A stretch of 64,000 nt of DNA from Pararhizobium sp. (lineage in GTDB: Bacteria; Pseudomonadota; Alphaproteobacteria; Rhizobiales; Rhizobiaceae), in NCBI GenBank assembly GCA_030655075.1, contig JAURWE010000034.1, positions 62,001-126,000 on the forward strand. The letters run 5' to 3'. Under the pieces are notes generated by a model. The model was not told the origin of the DNA. It ran no database searches and saw only the letters and a program-made list of their open reading frames with translations. The position numbers and the translations under genes are program-made. Below are positions 18,537-27,964 of the stretch, in pieces; the first letter of the stretch is position 1; each line of letters begins with the position of its first letter.

Positions 18537-19727
18537 ATGACAGACAAGACGAGCATTTTGAGCGGCGCCGGCATCAACACGAGACTGGCGCATACAGGCA
18601 ACGATCCGCGCGACTATTTCGGTTTCGTCAACCCGCCGGTGGTGCATGCCTCGACGGTGCTTTTTTCCGATGCACGGACGATGGAAACACGCGGCCAGAA
18701 ATACACCTATGGCACGCGCGGCACGCCGACGACGGACGCGCTCTGCGAGGCGATCAATGCGCTCGAAGGCTCTGCCGGCACCATCCTCGTGCCATCAGGC
18801 CTTGCCGCCGTCACCGTGCCGTTTCTGGCCTACCTGTCGTCCGGCGACCATGCGCTGATCGTCGATTCGGTCTATTTCCCGACGCGCAATTTCTGCGACA
18901 CGATGTTGAAGCGCCTTGGCGTCTCGGTCGATTATTACGACCCGATGATCGGCGCTGGCATCGAGGCGCTGATCAAGCCGAACACGAAGCTGGTCCACAC
19001 CGAAGCGCCGGGCTCCAACACGTTCGAGATGCAGGATATCGGCGCGATTTCGACTGTTGCCCACAAACACGGCTGCGTCGTCACCATGGACAACACCTGG
19101 GCGACGCCGCTCTATTTCAAGCCGATGGATCACGGCGTCGATGTCTCGATTCATGCGGCAACCAAGTACCCGTCCGGCCATTCCGACGTTCTGCTGGGCA
19201 CCGTCTCGGCCAATGCCGCCCATTGGGACCGGCTGAAGGATGCCAATATCACGCTTGGCATCTGCGCTTCTCCCGATGACAGTTATCAAATCCTGCGCGG
19301 CCTACGCACCATGGGGGTCAGGCTCGAGCGCCATCAGGAAAGCACGCTGAAACTGGCCGAATGGCTTGAGGGTGTCGAGGATGTCGCCCGCGTCCTGCAT
19401 CCGGCCCTGCCGAGCTTTCCCGGCCATGAGCTTTTCAAGCGCGATTTCTGCGGCTCCACCGGCATTTTCTCGATCGTGCTCGACGGTGGCAGCCCCGACC
19501 GGTTCAAGGCCAAAGCCCATGCCTTCCTCGATGCGCTGAAGCTGTTCGGCCTCGGCTATTCCTGGGGCGGCTACGAAAGCCTTGCCGTGCATGTCGGCCT
19601 CTCCGACCGCAAGATCTGCAAGGCGCCGTCCGAAGGTCCGGTCCTGCGCCTGCAGATCGGCCTGGAAGATGCCGTCGATCTGCGCCGCGACATCGAGGCC
19701 GGTCTTGCTGCTGCGCGCGCCGTCTGA
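18537..19727 (+). CDS. metC: Cystathionine beta-lyase
   Basis: Cleaves cystathionine to homocysteine, pyruvate and ammonia in methionine synthesis. The 396-aa PLP enzyme has NPPVVHASTV, YTYGTRGTPTTDAL, SGLAAVT, MDNTWATPLYFKP and the Schiff-base K210 in AATKYPSGHSD, all typical of the Cys/Met metabolism PLP family. ATG at 18537 starts right at the conserved region. It is divergent from aapJ, the usual rhizobial arrangement. Confidence 0.93.
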   Translation: MTDKTSILSGAGINTRLAHTGNDPRDYFGFVNPPVVHASTVLFSDARTMETRGQKYTYGTRGTPTTDALCEAINALEGSAGTILVPSGLAAVTVPFLAYLSSGDHALIVDSVYFPTRNFCDTMLKRLGVSVDYYDPMIGAGIEALIKPNTKLVHTEAPGSNTFEMQDIGAISTVAHKHGCVVTMDNTWATPLYFKPMDHGVDVSIHAATKYPSGHSDVLLGTVSANAAHWDRLKDANITLGICASPDDSYQILRGLRTMGVRLERHQESTLKLAEWLEGVEDVARVLHPALPSFPGHELFKRDFCGSTGIFSIVLDGGSPDRFKAKAHAFLDALKLFGLGYSWGGYESLAVHVGLSDRKICKAPSEGPVLRLQIGLEDAVDLRRDIEAGLAAARAV

Positions 19728-19743
19728 TTGGCCCACCGTCTGA

Positions 19744-20907
19744 TCAGCCCTCGGAATCATAGCCGTAGAGCCAGTCGAAATCGGCCGCCAGGCTTTCCGG
19801 CGAGCGCAACGACAGGACGAGGTCCCGCCCAAGACGGATGGGGCCTCGCGCATGGTAGGCGAAACGGTTGAAGGCCGCCCGGGCGCGCACCTTGGCGACC
19901 CGCGGCCGCCGCTGCTGTTCGAAGGATGTCAGCGCTGCGGGCAGGGGCCTTGCCGCCACCAGCGCCGCCAGCTCGAACGCGTCCTCGATCGCCATGGCCG
20001 CACCCTGGGCGGCAAACGGCATCATCGCATGCGCCGCATCGCCGATCAGCACCGTAGAACGTCCGTCCTGCCAAGGCCCGTCTGACACGTCGTAGAGCGG
20101 CCACAGGGTCGGCGCGGCAGCCTCCCTCAGCATCGACAGGAGCTGCGGATGCCAACCCAAGAATGCCGCCAGAAGCGCGGCATGTCCGATGTCCCCGGCA
20201 GGTAGGCTCCAATCGCGCTCGGACGTGCTGCCGTGAAAGATTGCCACGACGTTGAAACCGCCGGTTTCCTTCAGCGGATAGGCGACCAGATGGCTTCTGG
20301 CTCCGAGAAACGCCGAGACCCTGTCCGGCGATAAAAACGATGGTTGATCGGACGCCGCCACCATGAACCGCCAGGCGACATGGCCGGAAAAGCGGGGCAG
20401 CGCCGTGCCCGGAACAAAAGCCCGCATCTGCGACCACACACCATCCGCACCGATGACCAGATCAGGCGGCATGCCTGTGACAGCCGCAATCTCGGCAGGA
20501 TCGGCGGTCGTGAGCTTGCAGCCCCGATTCAGACGGCAGAGCGGATGGTTTTCGACCGCGTCCAGCAGCACGCGCTGCAGGGTCGCCCTGTGCAGGACGC
20601 CATAGGGCGCGCCCCAGCGCTTTCGGGCAAAGGAACCGGCGGGCACGGTGGCGATTGTGCGGAGATTGTCTCCAGAGGTGAGCGTGATGAAATCGGGCTC
20701 GATCCAGGCTGCTTCAAGCGCTGATAGCAGGCCCAAACGGTCGAGAATGCGCGTTGCGTTCGGCGAAAGCTGCAGGCCGGCACCGGCCTCGCTCAGCACC
20801 GCCGTCTGTTCAAAGATCTCGACGCGGATGTTTTTTGCCGCCAGCGCTAGGGCTGCCGTCAGCCCGGCAATACCGGCGCCGGCAATCGCGGCGGAGCGGA
20901 TGCTCAT
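19744..20907 (-). CDS. FAD-dependent aromatic-type monooxygenase
   Basis: A 387-aa class A flavoprotein monooxygenase similar in layout to salicylate hydroxylases and UbiH-type enzymes. It shows the FAD-binding GAGIAGL near residue 10, the DG motif VIGADGVWSQ and the second FAD motif LIGDAAHAMMPFAAQG. Substrate cannot be told from sequence; no aromatic catabolic genes are nearby. It converges with metC, 16 bp apart. Confidence 0.85.
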   Translation of the reverse strand: MSIRSAAIAGAGIAGLTAALALAAKNIRVEIFEQTAVLSEAGAGLQLSPNATRILDRLGLLSALEAAWIEPDFITLTSGDNLRTIATVPAGSFARKRWGAPYGVLHRATLQRVLLDAVENHPLCRLNRGCKLTTADPAEIAAVTGMPPDLVIGADGVWSQMRAFVPGTALPRFSGHVAWRFMVAASDQPSFLSPDRVSAFLGARSHLVAYPLKETGGFNVVAIFHGSTSERDWSLPAGDIGHAALLAAFLGWHPQLLSMLREAAAPTLWPLYDVSDGPWQDGRSTVLIGDAAHAMMPFAAQGAAMAIEDAFELAALVAARPLPAALTSFEQQRRPRVAKVRARAAFNRFAYHARGPIRLGRDLVLSLRSPESLAADFDWLYGYDSEG

Positions 20908-20935
20908 GCTTCAGGTCCGCCGGCCGTCCAGCCGC

Positions 20936-21181
20936 TCAGGCTGCGTGAACGATGAAGGTGCAGCCGGCCGGATTGGTCTGCGTCGCCTTGAGGCTGTGAT
21001 TGTAGCGATAGAGCGTCGAACAATAGGAGCAGACCTTTTCGTTGTCGTCGCCCATGTCGATGAAAATATGCGGATGATCATAGGGAGAGGACGCGCCGAC
21101 ACACATGAATTCCTTCACGCCGATCTCGATCATCGCGTGACCGTCGTCGTTCTGGAAATGCGGAATGGTGTGGCCGGCCAT
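20936..21181 (-). CDS. zf-CHCC (NDUFS6-like) zinc-finger protein
   Basis: An 81-aa protein with the CHCC zinc ligands of the mitochondrial complex I subunit NDUFS6: C27, H36 (in YDHPHIFIDMG), C51 and C54 (CSYCSTLYRYN). Alphaproteobacterial homologues are presumed complex I assembly or accessory factors. The start at 21181 (MAGHTIPHFQ) fits family length; the frame upstream has no homology. Confidence 0.88.
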   Translation of the reverse strand: MAGHTIPHFQNDDGHAMIEIGVKEFMCVGASSPYDHPHIFIDMGDDNEKVCSYCSTLYRYNHSLKATQTNPAGCTFIVHAA

Positions 21182-21319
21182 GTAAAGTCTCCGATGGATA
21201 ATCTCTTTGCGCCCGACATTAGAGCCCTTCGCGCCAAATGTGTAGACGCAAAACCGTCTGCCCATTAGAGAATTTGCTCGCACCCCGCCGCCGGACGAAG
21301 CCAACAGGACAGCAAGCCC

Positions 21320-22105
21320 ATGAACCTCACACCGCCCACATTTTCACGTTTCCTGCACGAGGGTCTTGAACTGGCGTTTTTCGACGAGGGCAATCCCTCG
21401 GGCGATCCGATCATCCTCATTCACGGCTTTGCCTCCAGCGCCAGCGTCAACTGGGTGTTTCCCAGCTGGTTGAAGACGCTGGGTGATGCCGGCTACCGGG
21501 TCATCGCCATCGACAATCGCGGCCACGGCGCCAGCGCCAAGCCCCACGATCCGTCGCTCTATCATGCCCAGGCGATGGCCGATGATGCCGCAGCCCTCCT
21601 CGATCACCTCGGCATCCCGGAAGCCCATGTCATGGGCTATTCGATGGGCGCCCGCATCTCGGCCTTTCTCGCCCTGCGTCATCCTGAACGGGTGCGCTCG
21701 CTCGTTCTCGGCGGTCTCGGCATCGGCATGGTCACCGGCGTTGGCGACTGGGACCCGATTGCCGACGCGCTTCTAGCCCCGTCGCTGGACGAGGTCACCC
21801 ATGAGCGCGGCCGCATGTTCCGCGCCTTTGCCGACCAGACGAAGAGCGACCGGCTGGCACTGGCCGCCTGCATCAGCACGTCGCGCGATCTGATTTCCGT
21901 TGACGACATCGGCCGCATCGATGTGCCGGTGCTGATCGGCGTTGGCACAAAGGATGATATTGCCGGATCGGGCCAGGAACTGGCCGCCCTGATGCAGGAT
22001 GCCCGCGCCATCGACATCCCCGGCCGCGACCACATGCTGGCCGTCGGCGACCGGGTTTTCAAGAAAGCCGCGCTGGAGTTTCTGGCCGGAATAGGGGCGC
22101 GTTAA
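21320..22105 (+). CDS. Alpha/beta-fold hydrolase
   Basis: A 261-aa cytosolic hydrolase. Oxyanion region ILIHGFASS, nucleophile elbow GYSMGA (S108), acid in GVGTKDD and the catalytic His in GRDHMLAVGD. IDNRGHGAS is a typical strand-4 motif. Substrate unknown. It stands alone between the divergent zf-CHCC gene and cysE. Confidence 0.87.
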   Translation: MNLTPPTFSRFLHEGLELAFFDEGNPSGDPIILIHGFASSASVNWVFPSWLKTLGDAGYRVIAIDNRGHGASAKPHDPSLYHAQAMADDAAALLDHLGIPEAHVMGYSMGARISAFLALRHPERVRSLVLGGLGIGMVTGVGDWDPIADALLAPSLDEVTHERGRMFRAFADQTKSDRLALAACISTSRDLISVDDIGRIDVPVLIGVGTKDDIAGSGQELAALMQDARAIDIPGRDHMLAVGDRVFKKAALEFLAGIGAR

Positions 22106-22219
22106 CCCCATCCTTCGGATGTTCAGATGACGCAGCTGTCATTTGCGCGTTGCCCCATTTATGTAGAACAGCTTTTGCCCTATATACGGGCAAGTCAGAT
22201 GGAATAAAGGAGAGCGGCC

Positions 22220-23065
22220 ATGGTCGCCAAAAGCGAAATCCGCCAGAACGACAATTTGCGGATTGCTGACAATCTGAAGGTCATGGACCCGATCTGGGGC
22301 AGCTTGCGTGAAGAAGCCCGCCTTGCCGCCGAGCTCGATCCGCTTCTGGCTGCCTTCATCTATTCGACCGTCATCAACCAGCGCTCTCTGGAAGACAGTG
22401 TTATCTATCGTATCTGCGAACGCCTCGACCATGCGGACTTGCAGGCGAACCTGCTGCGCCAGACCTTCGACGAGATGTTGGAAGACTGGCCCGAGTGGGG
22501 CTCGATCCTGAGGGTCGATATCCAGGCTGTCTACGACCGCGATCCGGCCTGCACCCGCTTCATGGAAGCGATCCTCTATTTCAAGGGGTTTCACGCGATC
22601 CAGACCCACCGGCTGGCCAACTGGCTGCTGGCGCGCGGCCGCCGTGATTTCGCCCTTTACCTGCAGAGCCGCGCCTCCAGCGTCTTCCAGACCGACATCA
22701 ATCCGGCCGCCCGCATCGGCAAGGGCATCTTCCTCGATCATGCCACCGGCCTGGTGGTCGGCGAAACAGCTGTTATCGGTGACAATGTCTCCATTCTTCA
22801 CGGCGTCACGCTTGGCGGCACCGGCAAGGAGGGAAGCGACCGCCACCCGAAAATCGGCAATGGCGTGCTGATCGGCGCCGGCGCGAAGATTCTCGGCAAT
22901 ATCCATATCGGCCATTGCTCGCGTGTTGCGGCCGGCTCCGTGGTTCTGAAGGAAGTTCCGCCCAATTCCACCGTTGCCGGCGTTCCGGCCCGCGTCGTCG
23001 GCACGGCCGGCTGCTCCGAGCCATCGCGTGCCATGGACCAGCTGATAGGGTCTTTCGAGATCTGA
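22220..23065 (+). CDS. cysE: Serine O-acetyltransferase
   Basis: Acetylates serine with acetyl-CoA, the first committed step to cysteine. The 281-aa protein has the N-terminal helical domain (DPIWGSLREEARLAAELDP) and the left-handed beta-helix of hexapeptide repeats with FLDHATGLVVGETAVIGDNVSILHGVTLGGTG. Catalytic Asp/His lie in DHATG. It ends in AMDQLIGSFEI, a terminal Ile as needed for binding to cysteine synthase. ATG at 22220 follows AAAGGAGAGCGGCC. Confidence 0.95.
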   Translation: MVAKSEIRQNDNLRIADNLKVMDPIWGSLREEARLAAELDPLLAAFIYSTVINQRSLEDSVIYRICERLDHADLQANLLRQTFDEMLEDWPEWGSILRVDIQAVYDRDPACTRFMEAILYFKGFHAIQTHRLANWLLARGRRDFALYLQSRASSVFQTDINPAARIGKGIFLDHATGLVVGETAVIGDNVSILHGVTLGGTGKEGSDRHPKIGNGVLIGAGAKILGNIHIGHCSRVAAGSVVLKEVPPNSTVAGVPARVVGTAGCSEPSRAMDQLIGSFEI

Positions 23066-23186
23066 CGCGCGACGAAATTTCTGCGCGCCGAATGAAACGA
23101 ATTTCGAGCCAGCCGCTTTAGGGTTTACATCCAACAATCCCGCATGCGAGAAGCGGCGAAAATCAAACCGCTGACGGAGAAGACAG

Positions 23187-23390
23187 TTGAAGCCCGAAGA
23201 AATCAAAAAGCTCGAAGCCTATTTCAAGCGTACGTTCAACCAGGCCATGGTCGTCAAGGCGCGCGTCCGCAAGGATGAATCGGCAGAAGTCTATCTGGGC
23301 GACGAGTTTCTGGGCGTTGTCTTCCGCGATGACGAGGACGGCGAGCTGTCCTACAATTTCTCGATGGCGATCCTCGATATCGACCTCTGA
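23187..23390 (+). CDS. DUF3126 family small protein
   Basis: A 67-aa cytosolic protein of a conserved alphaproteobacterial family of unknown role (KKLEAYFKRTFN, EVYLGDEFLGVVFRDDEDGELSYNFSMAILDIDL). It begins with TTG at 23187, preceded by GGAGAAGACAG. It follows cysE by 121 bp, and a terminator follows it. Confidence 0.85.
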   Translation: MKPEEIKKLEAYFKRTFNQAMVVKARVRKDESAEVYLGDEFLGVVFRDDEDGELSYNFSMAILDIDL

Positions 23391-23419
23391 AATTTTTATA
23401 CCGCGTTGCAATAAATTTC

Positions 23420-23455
23420 ACCCGGCGCTGATCTTTCAGGCCGGGTTTTGTTTTT
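23420..23455 (+). terminator. Terminator after the DUF3126 gene
   Basis: Stem ACCCGGC (23420-23426) with GCCGGGT (23440-23446), followed by TTTGTTTTT. Confidence 0.82.
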
Positions 23456-23617
23456 CCCGAGTTTTTTCAATGGACTTTGGAGGAATATGGCTGATCTTAG
23501 CTGTTTTCATCTGGGTGTCGCAATTTCCTGATCTTTTCAATCCATGCGAATAACTTGACTTTTTGTGCAGTGCACCTAAAGTTGTGCCAATCGGAAGTCT
23601 GAAAAAAGGAGAGCCCC

Positions 23618-23971
23618 ATGTTCAATCTCGAAGACGCCAACAAGAAGAGCAAGGAAGCCATGGACACGATGCTGAAAAGCTACGCCTCTGTGACCAAGGC
23701 TATGCAGGCCATCGCAACGGAAGCGACGGACTACTCCAAGAAGTCCCTGGAAGACAGCGTATCGCACATCGAAAAGCTCTCCGGCGTCAAGAATGTCGAG
23801 ACGGCATTCGAGCTGCAGACCAGCTTCGTCAAGTCCGCCTATGAATCCTATATCGCCCAGGCGACCAAGATCGGCGAAATGTATGCCGACCTCGCCAAGG
23901 ATGCTTACAAGCCGTATGAAGCTCCGGTCGCCAAGGCGACAGCCGCTGCAAAGGCTGCCGTTGCCGCCTGA
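23618..23971 (+). CDS. Phasin family protein
   Basis: A 117-aa helical granule-associated protein. It has the phasin_2-type pattern: FNLEDANKKSKEAMDTMLKSYASVTKAMQAIATEATDYSKKSLEDSVSHIEKLSGVKNVETAFELQTSFVKSAYE is almost all amphipathic helix, with an Ala-rich end. Phasins coat PHB granules, consistent with phaC at the window start. Strong ribosome-binding site AAAGGAGAGCCCC; own terminator at 24006. Confidence 0.88.
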   Translation: MFNLEDANKKSKEAMDTMLKSYASVTKAMQAIATEATDYSKKSLEDSVSHIEKLSGVKNVETAFELQTSFVKSAYESYIAQATKIGEMYADLAKDAYKPYEAPVAKATAAAKAAVAA

Positions 23972-24005
23972 TCGGTAACAGCGCCGCAACCACCCAGCTC
24001 TGAAC

Positions 24006-24037
24006 AAACCGGCTGCAGGCGACTGCGGCCGGTTTTC
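24006..24037 (+). terminator. Terminator after the phasin gene
   Basis: Stem AAACCGGC (24006-24013) with GCCGGTTT (24028-24035), then TTCGTTTG. Confidence 0.75.
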
Positions 24038-24231
24038 GTTTGTGGCTCACGCGCTTTGCCGCGTCAGGTCCGCACCAGAAAACTGGTCAATCTTGTCCTT
24101 TAACGTGCGATTGTGATTGCAGTGCGAAACAAGGGTCTTAAAATCTCCGTAAGAACCACTAGATTAGTCCTCCGGATGAGCGGCTGATTTGCGGTTCGCA
24201 CATCGACTGCTTGTAAGGGGAATAGACTAGA

Positions 24232-24585
24232 ATGATCGTCATGCCGGTCCGGATGGAAGAAGGAGATGACAACGGCAGCGGTGCTCCCAACCGCAGCACG
24301 TCCGTCATCACCCGCACGAAGCCGAAGACCAAGAAGCCGAGCCTGTACCGTGTCCTCATCCTTAACGACGACTACACGCCTATGGAGTTCGTGATCCACA
24401 TTCTGGAGCGTTTCTTCCAGAAGGACCGAGAGGCCGCCACGCGGATCATGCTGCATGTCCACAATCACGGTGTGGGCGAATGCGGTGTGTTCACCTACGA
24501 GGTGGCCGAAACGAAAGTGACGCAGGTGATGGATTTCGCGCGCGAGCACCAGCATCCACTGCAATGCGTCATGGAAAAGAAATGA
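24232..24585 (+). CDS. clpS: ClpS adaptor for N-degron substrates
   Basis: A 117-aa adaptor that delivers proteins with destabilising N-termini to ClpAP. Core motifs are YRVLILNDDYTPMEFVIHIL, the helix with FFQKDREAATRIMLHVHNHG, and VGVFTYEVAE-type segment (CGVFTYEVAETKVTQ). The N-terminal ~35 residues are the flexible tail that engages ClpA. Start could be ATG 24232 or 24241. clpA follows 10 bp later, so the two are co-expressed. Confidence 0.94.
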   Translation: MIVMPVRMEEGDDNGSGAPNRSTSVITRTKPKTKKPSLYRVLILNDDYTPMEFVIHILERFFQKDREAATRIMLHVHNHGVGECGVFTYEVAETKVTQVMDFAREHQHPLQCVMEKK

Positions 24586-24595
24586 GGAGCTGAAC

Positions 24596-27121
24596 GTGCC
24601 AACATTTTCTACAAGCCTTGAAAAGGCGCTGCACCAGGCTCTGACCTTGGCCAACGAGCGCCACCACGAATACGCGACCCTGGAGCACCTGCTTCTGGCA
24701 TTGATCGACGATGCCGACGCGGCTGCCGTCATGGGCGCCTGCAATGTCAATCTCGACGCGCTGCGCAAGACAGTGACCGACTATGTCGACAATGAACTCG
24801 TCAACCTGATCACCGGCTATGACGAGGATTCCAAGCCGACGGCCGGTTTCCAGCGCGTCATCCAGCGCGCGGTGATCCACGTCCAGTCGTCCGGGCGTGA
24901 AGAAGTCACCGGCGCCAACGTGCTCGTCGCCATCTTCGCCGAGCGCGAGAGCCACGCTGCCTATTTCCTGCAGGAGCAGGAGATGACCCGTTACGACGCC
25001 GTCAATTTCATCTCGCACGGCATCGGAAAACGTCCTGGCGCATCAGAGGCCCGGCCGGTGCGCGGCGCCGAAGATTCCGAATCCGAACAGAAGCCTGCCC
25101 GCGATCCCGATGAACCCGGCGCCAAGAAGCAGCAGGATGCCCTGACGGCCTATTGCGTCAACCTTAACGAGAAGGCCAAGGTCGGCAAGATCGATCCGCT
25201 GATCGGCCGCCATCAGGAGGTCAACCGGACCATCCAGATCCTATGCCGCCGCTCGAAGAACAACCCGCTTTATGTCGGTGACCCCGGCGTCGGCAAGACG
25301 GCGATCGCCGAAGGTCTGGCCAAGCGCATCGTCGAGAAGAAGGTGCCCGAAGCCCTTCAGGACGCCACGATCTTCTCGCTCGACATGGGCACGTTGCTCG
25401 CCGGTACCCGCTATCGCGGTGACTTCGAGGAGCGTCTGAAGCAGGTCGTCAAGGAGCTCGAAGAGTATCCGGGTGCGGTTCTGTTCATCGACGAGATCCA
25501 CACGGTCATCGGCGCTGGTGCGACATCGGGCGGCGCCATGGATGCGTCGAACCTCTTGAAGCCGGCTCTGTCTTCGGGTGCGATCCGTTGCATCGGTTCG
25601 ACGACCTACAAGGAATATCGTCAGTTCTTCGAAAAGGACCGCGCACTGGTACGCCGGTTCCAGAAGATCGACGTGGTCGAGCCGAGCATTGATGACGCTA
25701 TCGCCATCATGAAGGGCCTGAAGCCCTACTTCGAGGACTATCACAAGCTGAAGTATTCGAATGAGGCGATCAAGTCCGCTGTCGAGCTGTCGGCCCGCTA
25801 CATCAACGACCGCAAGCTGCCGGACAAGGCGATCGACGTGATCGACGAGACCGGTGCGGCCCAGATGCTGCTGCCGCTGAACAAGCGCCGCAAGCTGATC
25901 ACGGAAAAGGAAATCGAGGCGACCATCGCGACGATGGCCCGCATTCCGCCGAAAACCGTGTCCAAGGACGACGAGACCGTTCTCGCCAACCTTGAGCAGG
26001 AACTGCGCAGCGTCGTCTACGGGCAGGACCTGGCGATCGAGGCTCTGTCCTCGGCGATCAAGCTCGCCCGTGCCGGCCTCCGCGAGCCGAACAAGCCGAT
26101 CGGCTCCTACGTGTTCTCAGGCCCGACCGGCGTCGGTAAGACCGAAGTGGCAAAACAGCTGGCATCCTCGCTGGGTGTGGAACTGCTGCGCTTCGACATG
26201 TCGGAATACATGGAGCGCCACACGGTCTCGCGACTGCTCGGTGCACCTCCCGGCTACGTTGGTTTCGACCAGGGCGGACTTCTGACCGACGGCGTCGACC
26301 AGCATCCGCATTGCGTGCTGCTGCTCGACGAAATCGAAAAGGCCCATCCGGACCTGGTCAACATCCTGTTGCAGGTCATGGACCATGGGTCTCTGACCGA
26401 CCACAACGGCAAGAAGATCGACTTCCGCAACGTCATCCTGATCATGACCACCAATGCCGGTGCGTCCGACATGGCCCGTGCGGCGATCGGCTTCGGCAAG
26501 GCACAGCGCGAAGGCGAGGATATCGAGGCACTGAACCGCCTGTTCACGCCGGAATTCCGCAACCGTCTCGATGCGGTGATCCCGTTCGGCTCGCTGCCGA
26601 CCCCGGTCATCCACCAGGTCGTGCAGAAGTTCGTCATGCAGCTGGAAACCCAGCTTGCCGAGCGCAACGTTACCTTCGACCTGCAGCAGGACGCCATCGC
26701 CTGGCTGGCCGAGAAGGGCTACGACGAGAAGATGGGGGCCCGGCCTCTGTCCCGCGTCATCCAGGAGCACATCAAGAAGACGCTCGCCAACGAGATCCTC
26801 TTCGGCAAGCTCAAGAAGGGTGGCATCGTCCGCGTCTCCGTCGGCACCAAGCCGGATGGCTCGCAGGGTCTGCTGCTCGACACGGTCTCCGAGACCGCGC
26901 CGATCAAGCCGAAGCAGGAAGTCGTGCGTCCGGTGAAGAAGGCCGCAAAGCCGAAGGCCGCCGCCCGCGAAGTCGAAACCGTGTCGGCCGACATCGAACC
27001 GCCGGCAAAGCCGAAAAAGGCTGCCAAGACCGAGGCAAAGGCCGAGGACACGGCAGCGCCGCAGAGCGGTGAAGCCCCGCGCAAGGGCCGGACCGTTCCG
27101 AAGGTTCCGCGCAAGAAGTAA
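24596..27121 (+). CDS. clpA: ATP-dependent Clp protease ATPase subunit ClpA
   Basis: Hexameric AAA+ unfoldase that feeds ClpP. Clp_N repeats occupy residues 1-145, then D1 with Walker A GDPGVGKTAIAEG and VLFIDEIHT, and D2 with GPTGVGKTEVAK and LLLDEIEKAHPD. Start is GTG 24596 after GAGGAGCTGAAC. At 841 aa it is ~80 longer than E. coli ClpA (758 aa); the excess is a C-terminal Lys/Ala/Pro-rich tail from about 770. Confidence 0.95.
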   Translation: MPTFSTSLEKALHQALTLANERHHEYATLEHLLLALIDDADAAAVMGACNVNLDALRKTVTDYVDNELVNLITGYDEDSKPTAGFQRVIQRAVIHVQSSGREEVTGANVLVAIFAERESHAAYFLQEQEMTRYDAVNFISHGIGKRPGASEARPVRGAEDSESEQKPARDPDEPGAKKQQDALTAYCVNLNEKAKVGKIDPLIGRHQEVNRTIQILCRRSKNNPLYVGDPGVGKTAIAEGLAKRIVEKKVPEALQDATIFSLDMGTLLAGTRYRGDFEERLKQVVKELEEYPGAVLFIDEIHTVIGAGATSGGAMDASNLLKPALSSGAIRCIGSTTYKEYRQFFEKDRALVRRFQKIDVVEPSIDDAIAIMKGLKPYFEDYHKLKYSNEAIKSAVELSARYINDRKLPDKAIDVIDETGAAQMLLPLNKRRKLITEKEIEATIATMARIPPKTVSKDDETVLANLEQELRSVVYGQDLAIEALSSAIKLARAGLREPNKPIGSYVFSGPTGVGKTEVAKQLASSLGVELLRFDMSEYMERHTVSRLLGAPPGYVGFDQGGLLTDGVDQHPHCVLLLDEIEKAHPDLVNILLQVMDHGSLTDHNGKKIDFRNVILIMTTNAGASDMARAAIGFGKAQREGEDIEALNRLFTPEFRNRLDAVIPFGSLPTPVIHQVVQKFVMQLETQLAERNVTFDLQQDAIAWLAEKGYDEKMGARPLSRVIQEHIKKTLANEILFGKLKKGGIVRVSVGTKPDGSQGLLLDTVSETAPIKPKQEVVRPVKKAAKPKAAAREVETVSADIEPPAKPKKAAKTEAKAEDTAAPQSGEAPRKGRTVPKVPRKK

Positions 27122-27136
27122 GTCTCGAACACGAAC

Positions 27137-27165
27137 AATGCCGGGCGGCGACGCCCGGCATTTTC
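27137..27165 (+). terminator. Terminator after clpA
   Basis: Stem AATGCCGGGC (27137-27146) with GCCCGGCATT (27153-27162) and a following T stretch, 16 bp past the clpA stop. Confidence 0.88.
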
Positions 27166-27217
27166 TTTGACAGCGGACAGCGTGCAGAGCCGTGCACGCT
27201 CACGGAAATTTCCCGAC

Positions 27218-27964
27218 ATGAACGACATCAACAGCGATCGGTCGCGGGCTTCCTGGTTTTTGGCCGGCATGCGCGGTATCGTCAGCCTTCCCGCCATCAT
27301 CCTCATGCTGTCCTTTGTCGGCTTCTGCGCTTTTACCGCCGAAGTCGGCATTCCCGTCGGTGAGGTCGTCTTCATGACCGGCATCGTCTGGGCACTGCCC
27401 GCCAAGGTCATTCTCGTCGGCTCGATGATCAGCGGCGCCAATCTGCTGACGGCCTTCATCGCCGTCACGCTGTCCTCGATCCGCATGATGCCGATGGTGG
27501 CCTCGCTCATTCCAGAAATCCGCACGAAAACGACGCCGACCTGGCTCTTGCTGCTGCTGTCGCATCTGGTGGCGATCACCGCCTGGGTCTTTGCCATGGA
27601 GCGGGTGCAGGCGATCCCGCGCGAAGGGCGCATCCCGTTCTTCGCCGGATTCGGCATCACGCTGGTGCTGAGCAACATGCTAATCGTCGGCGTGGTCTAT
27701 TCCTTCGTCTCGGAATTTCCGCCCATCGTCGCCGGCTGTCTGTTCTTTCTCACCCCGGTCTATTTTTTGGCGTCGATCTGGACCTCGGCGCGCCACCCGG
27801 TGGTCTATGTCGCGCTGGTCGCGGGCCTGATCGGCGGGCCATTCTTCTACTGGCTGGTGCCTGAGTTCGATATCCTGCTGACCGGTCTCATCGGCGGCAC
27901 GCTGGCCTACGGGCTGGAGCGTCAGTTCCGGGGCAAGAAGAAGGCCGTGACCGATGCCCCATGA
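27218..27964 (+). CDS. AzlC family branched-chain amino acid exporter subunit
   Basis: A ~248-aa inner-membrane protein of the AzlC family with about six to eight hydrophobic segments. It starts with a cytoplasmic NDINSDRSRASWFLAGMRGI, followed by LPAIILMLSFVGFCAF and later AFIAVTLSSIRMMPM. Forms a two-part exporter with the AzlD protein encoded next, with which it overlaps by 11 bp. ATG at 27218 is preferred; a TTG at 27167 would extend it into the clpA terminator flank. Confidence 0.85.
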   Translation: MNDINSDRSRASWFLAGMRGIVSLPAIILMLSFVGFCAFTAEVGIPVGEVVFMTGIVWALPAKVILVGSMISGANLLTAFIAVTLSSIRMMPMVASLIPEIRTKTTPTWLLLLLSHLVAITAWVFAMERVQAIPREGRIPFFAGFGITLVLSNMLIVGVVYSFVSEFPPIVAGCLFFLTPVYFLASIWTSARHPVVYVALVAGLIGGPFFYWLVPEFDILLTGLIGGTLAYGLERQFRGKKKAVTDAP

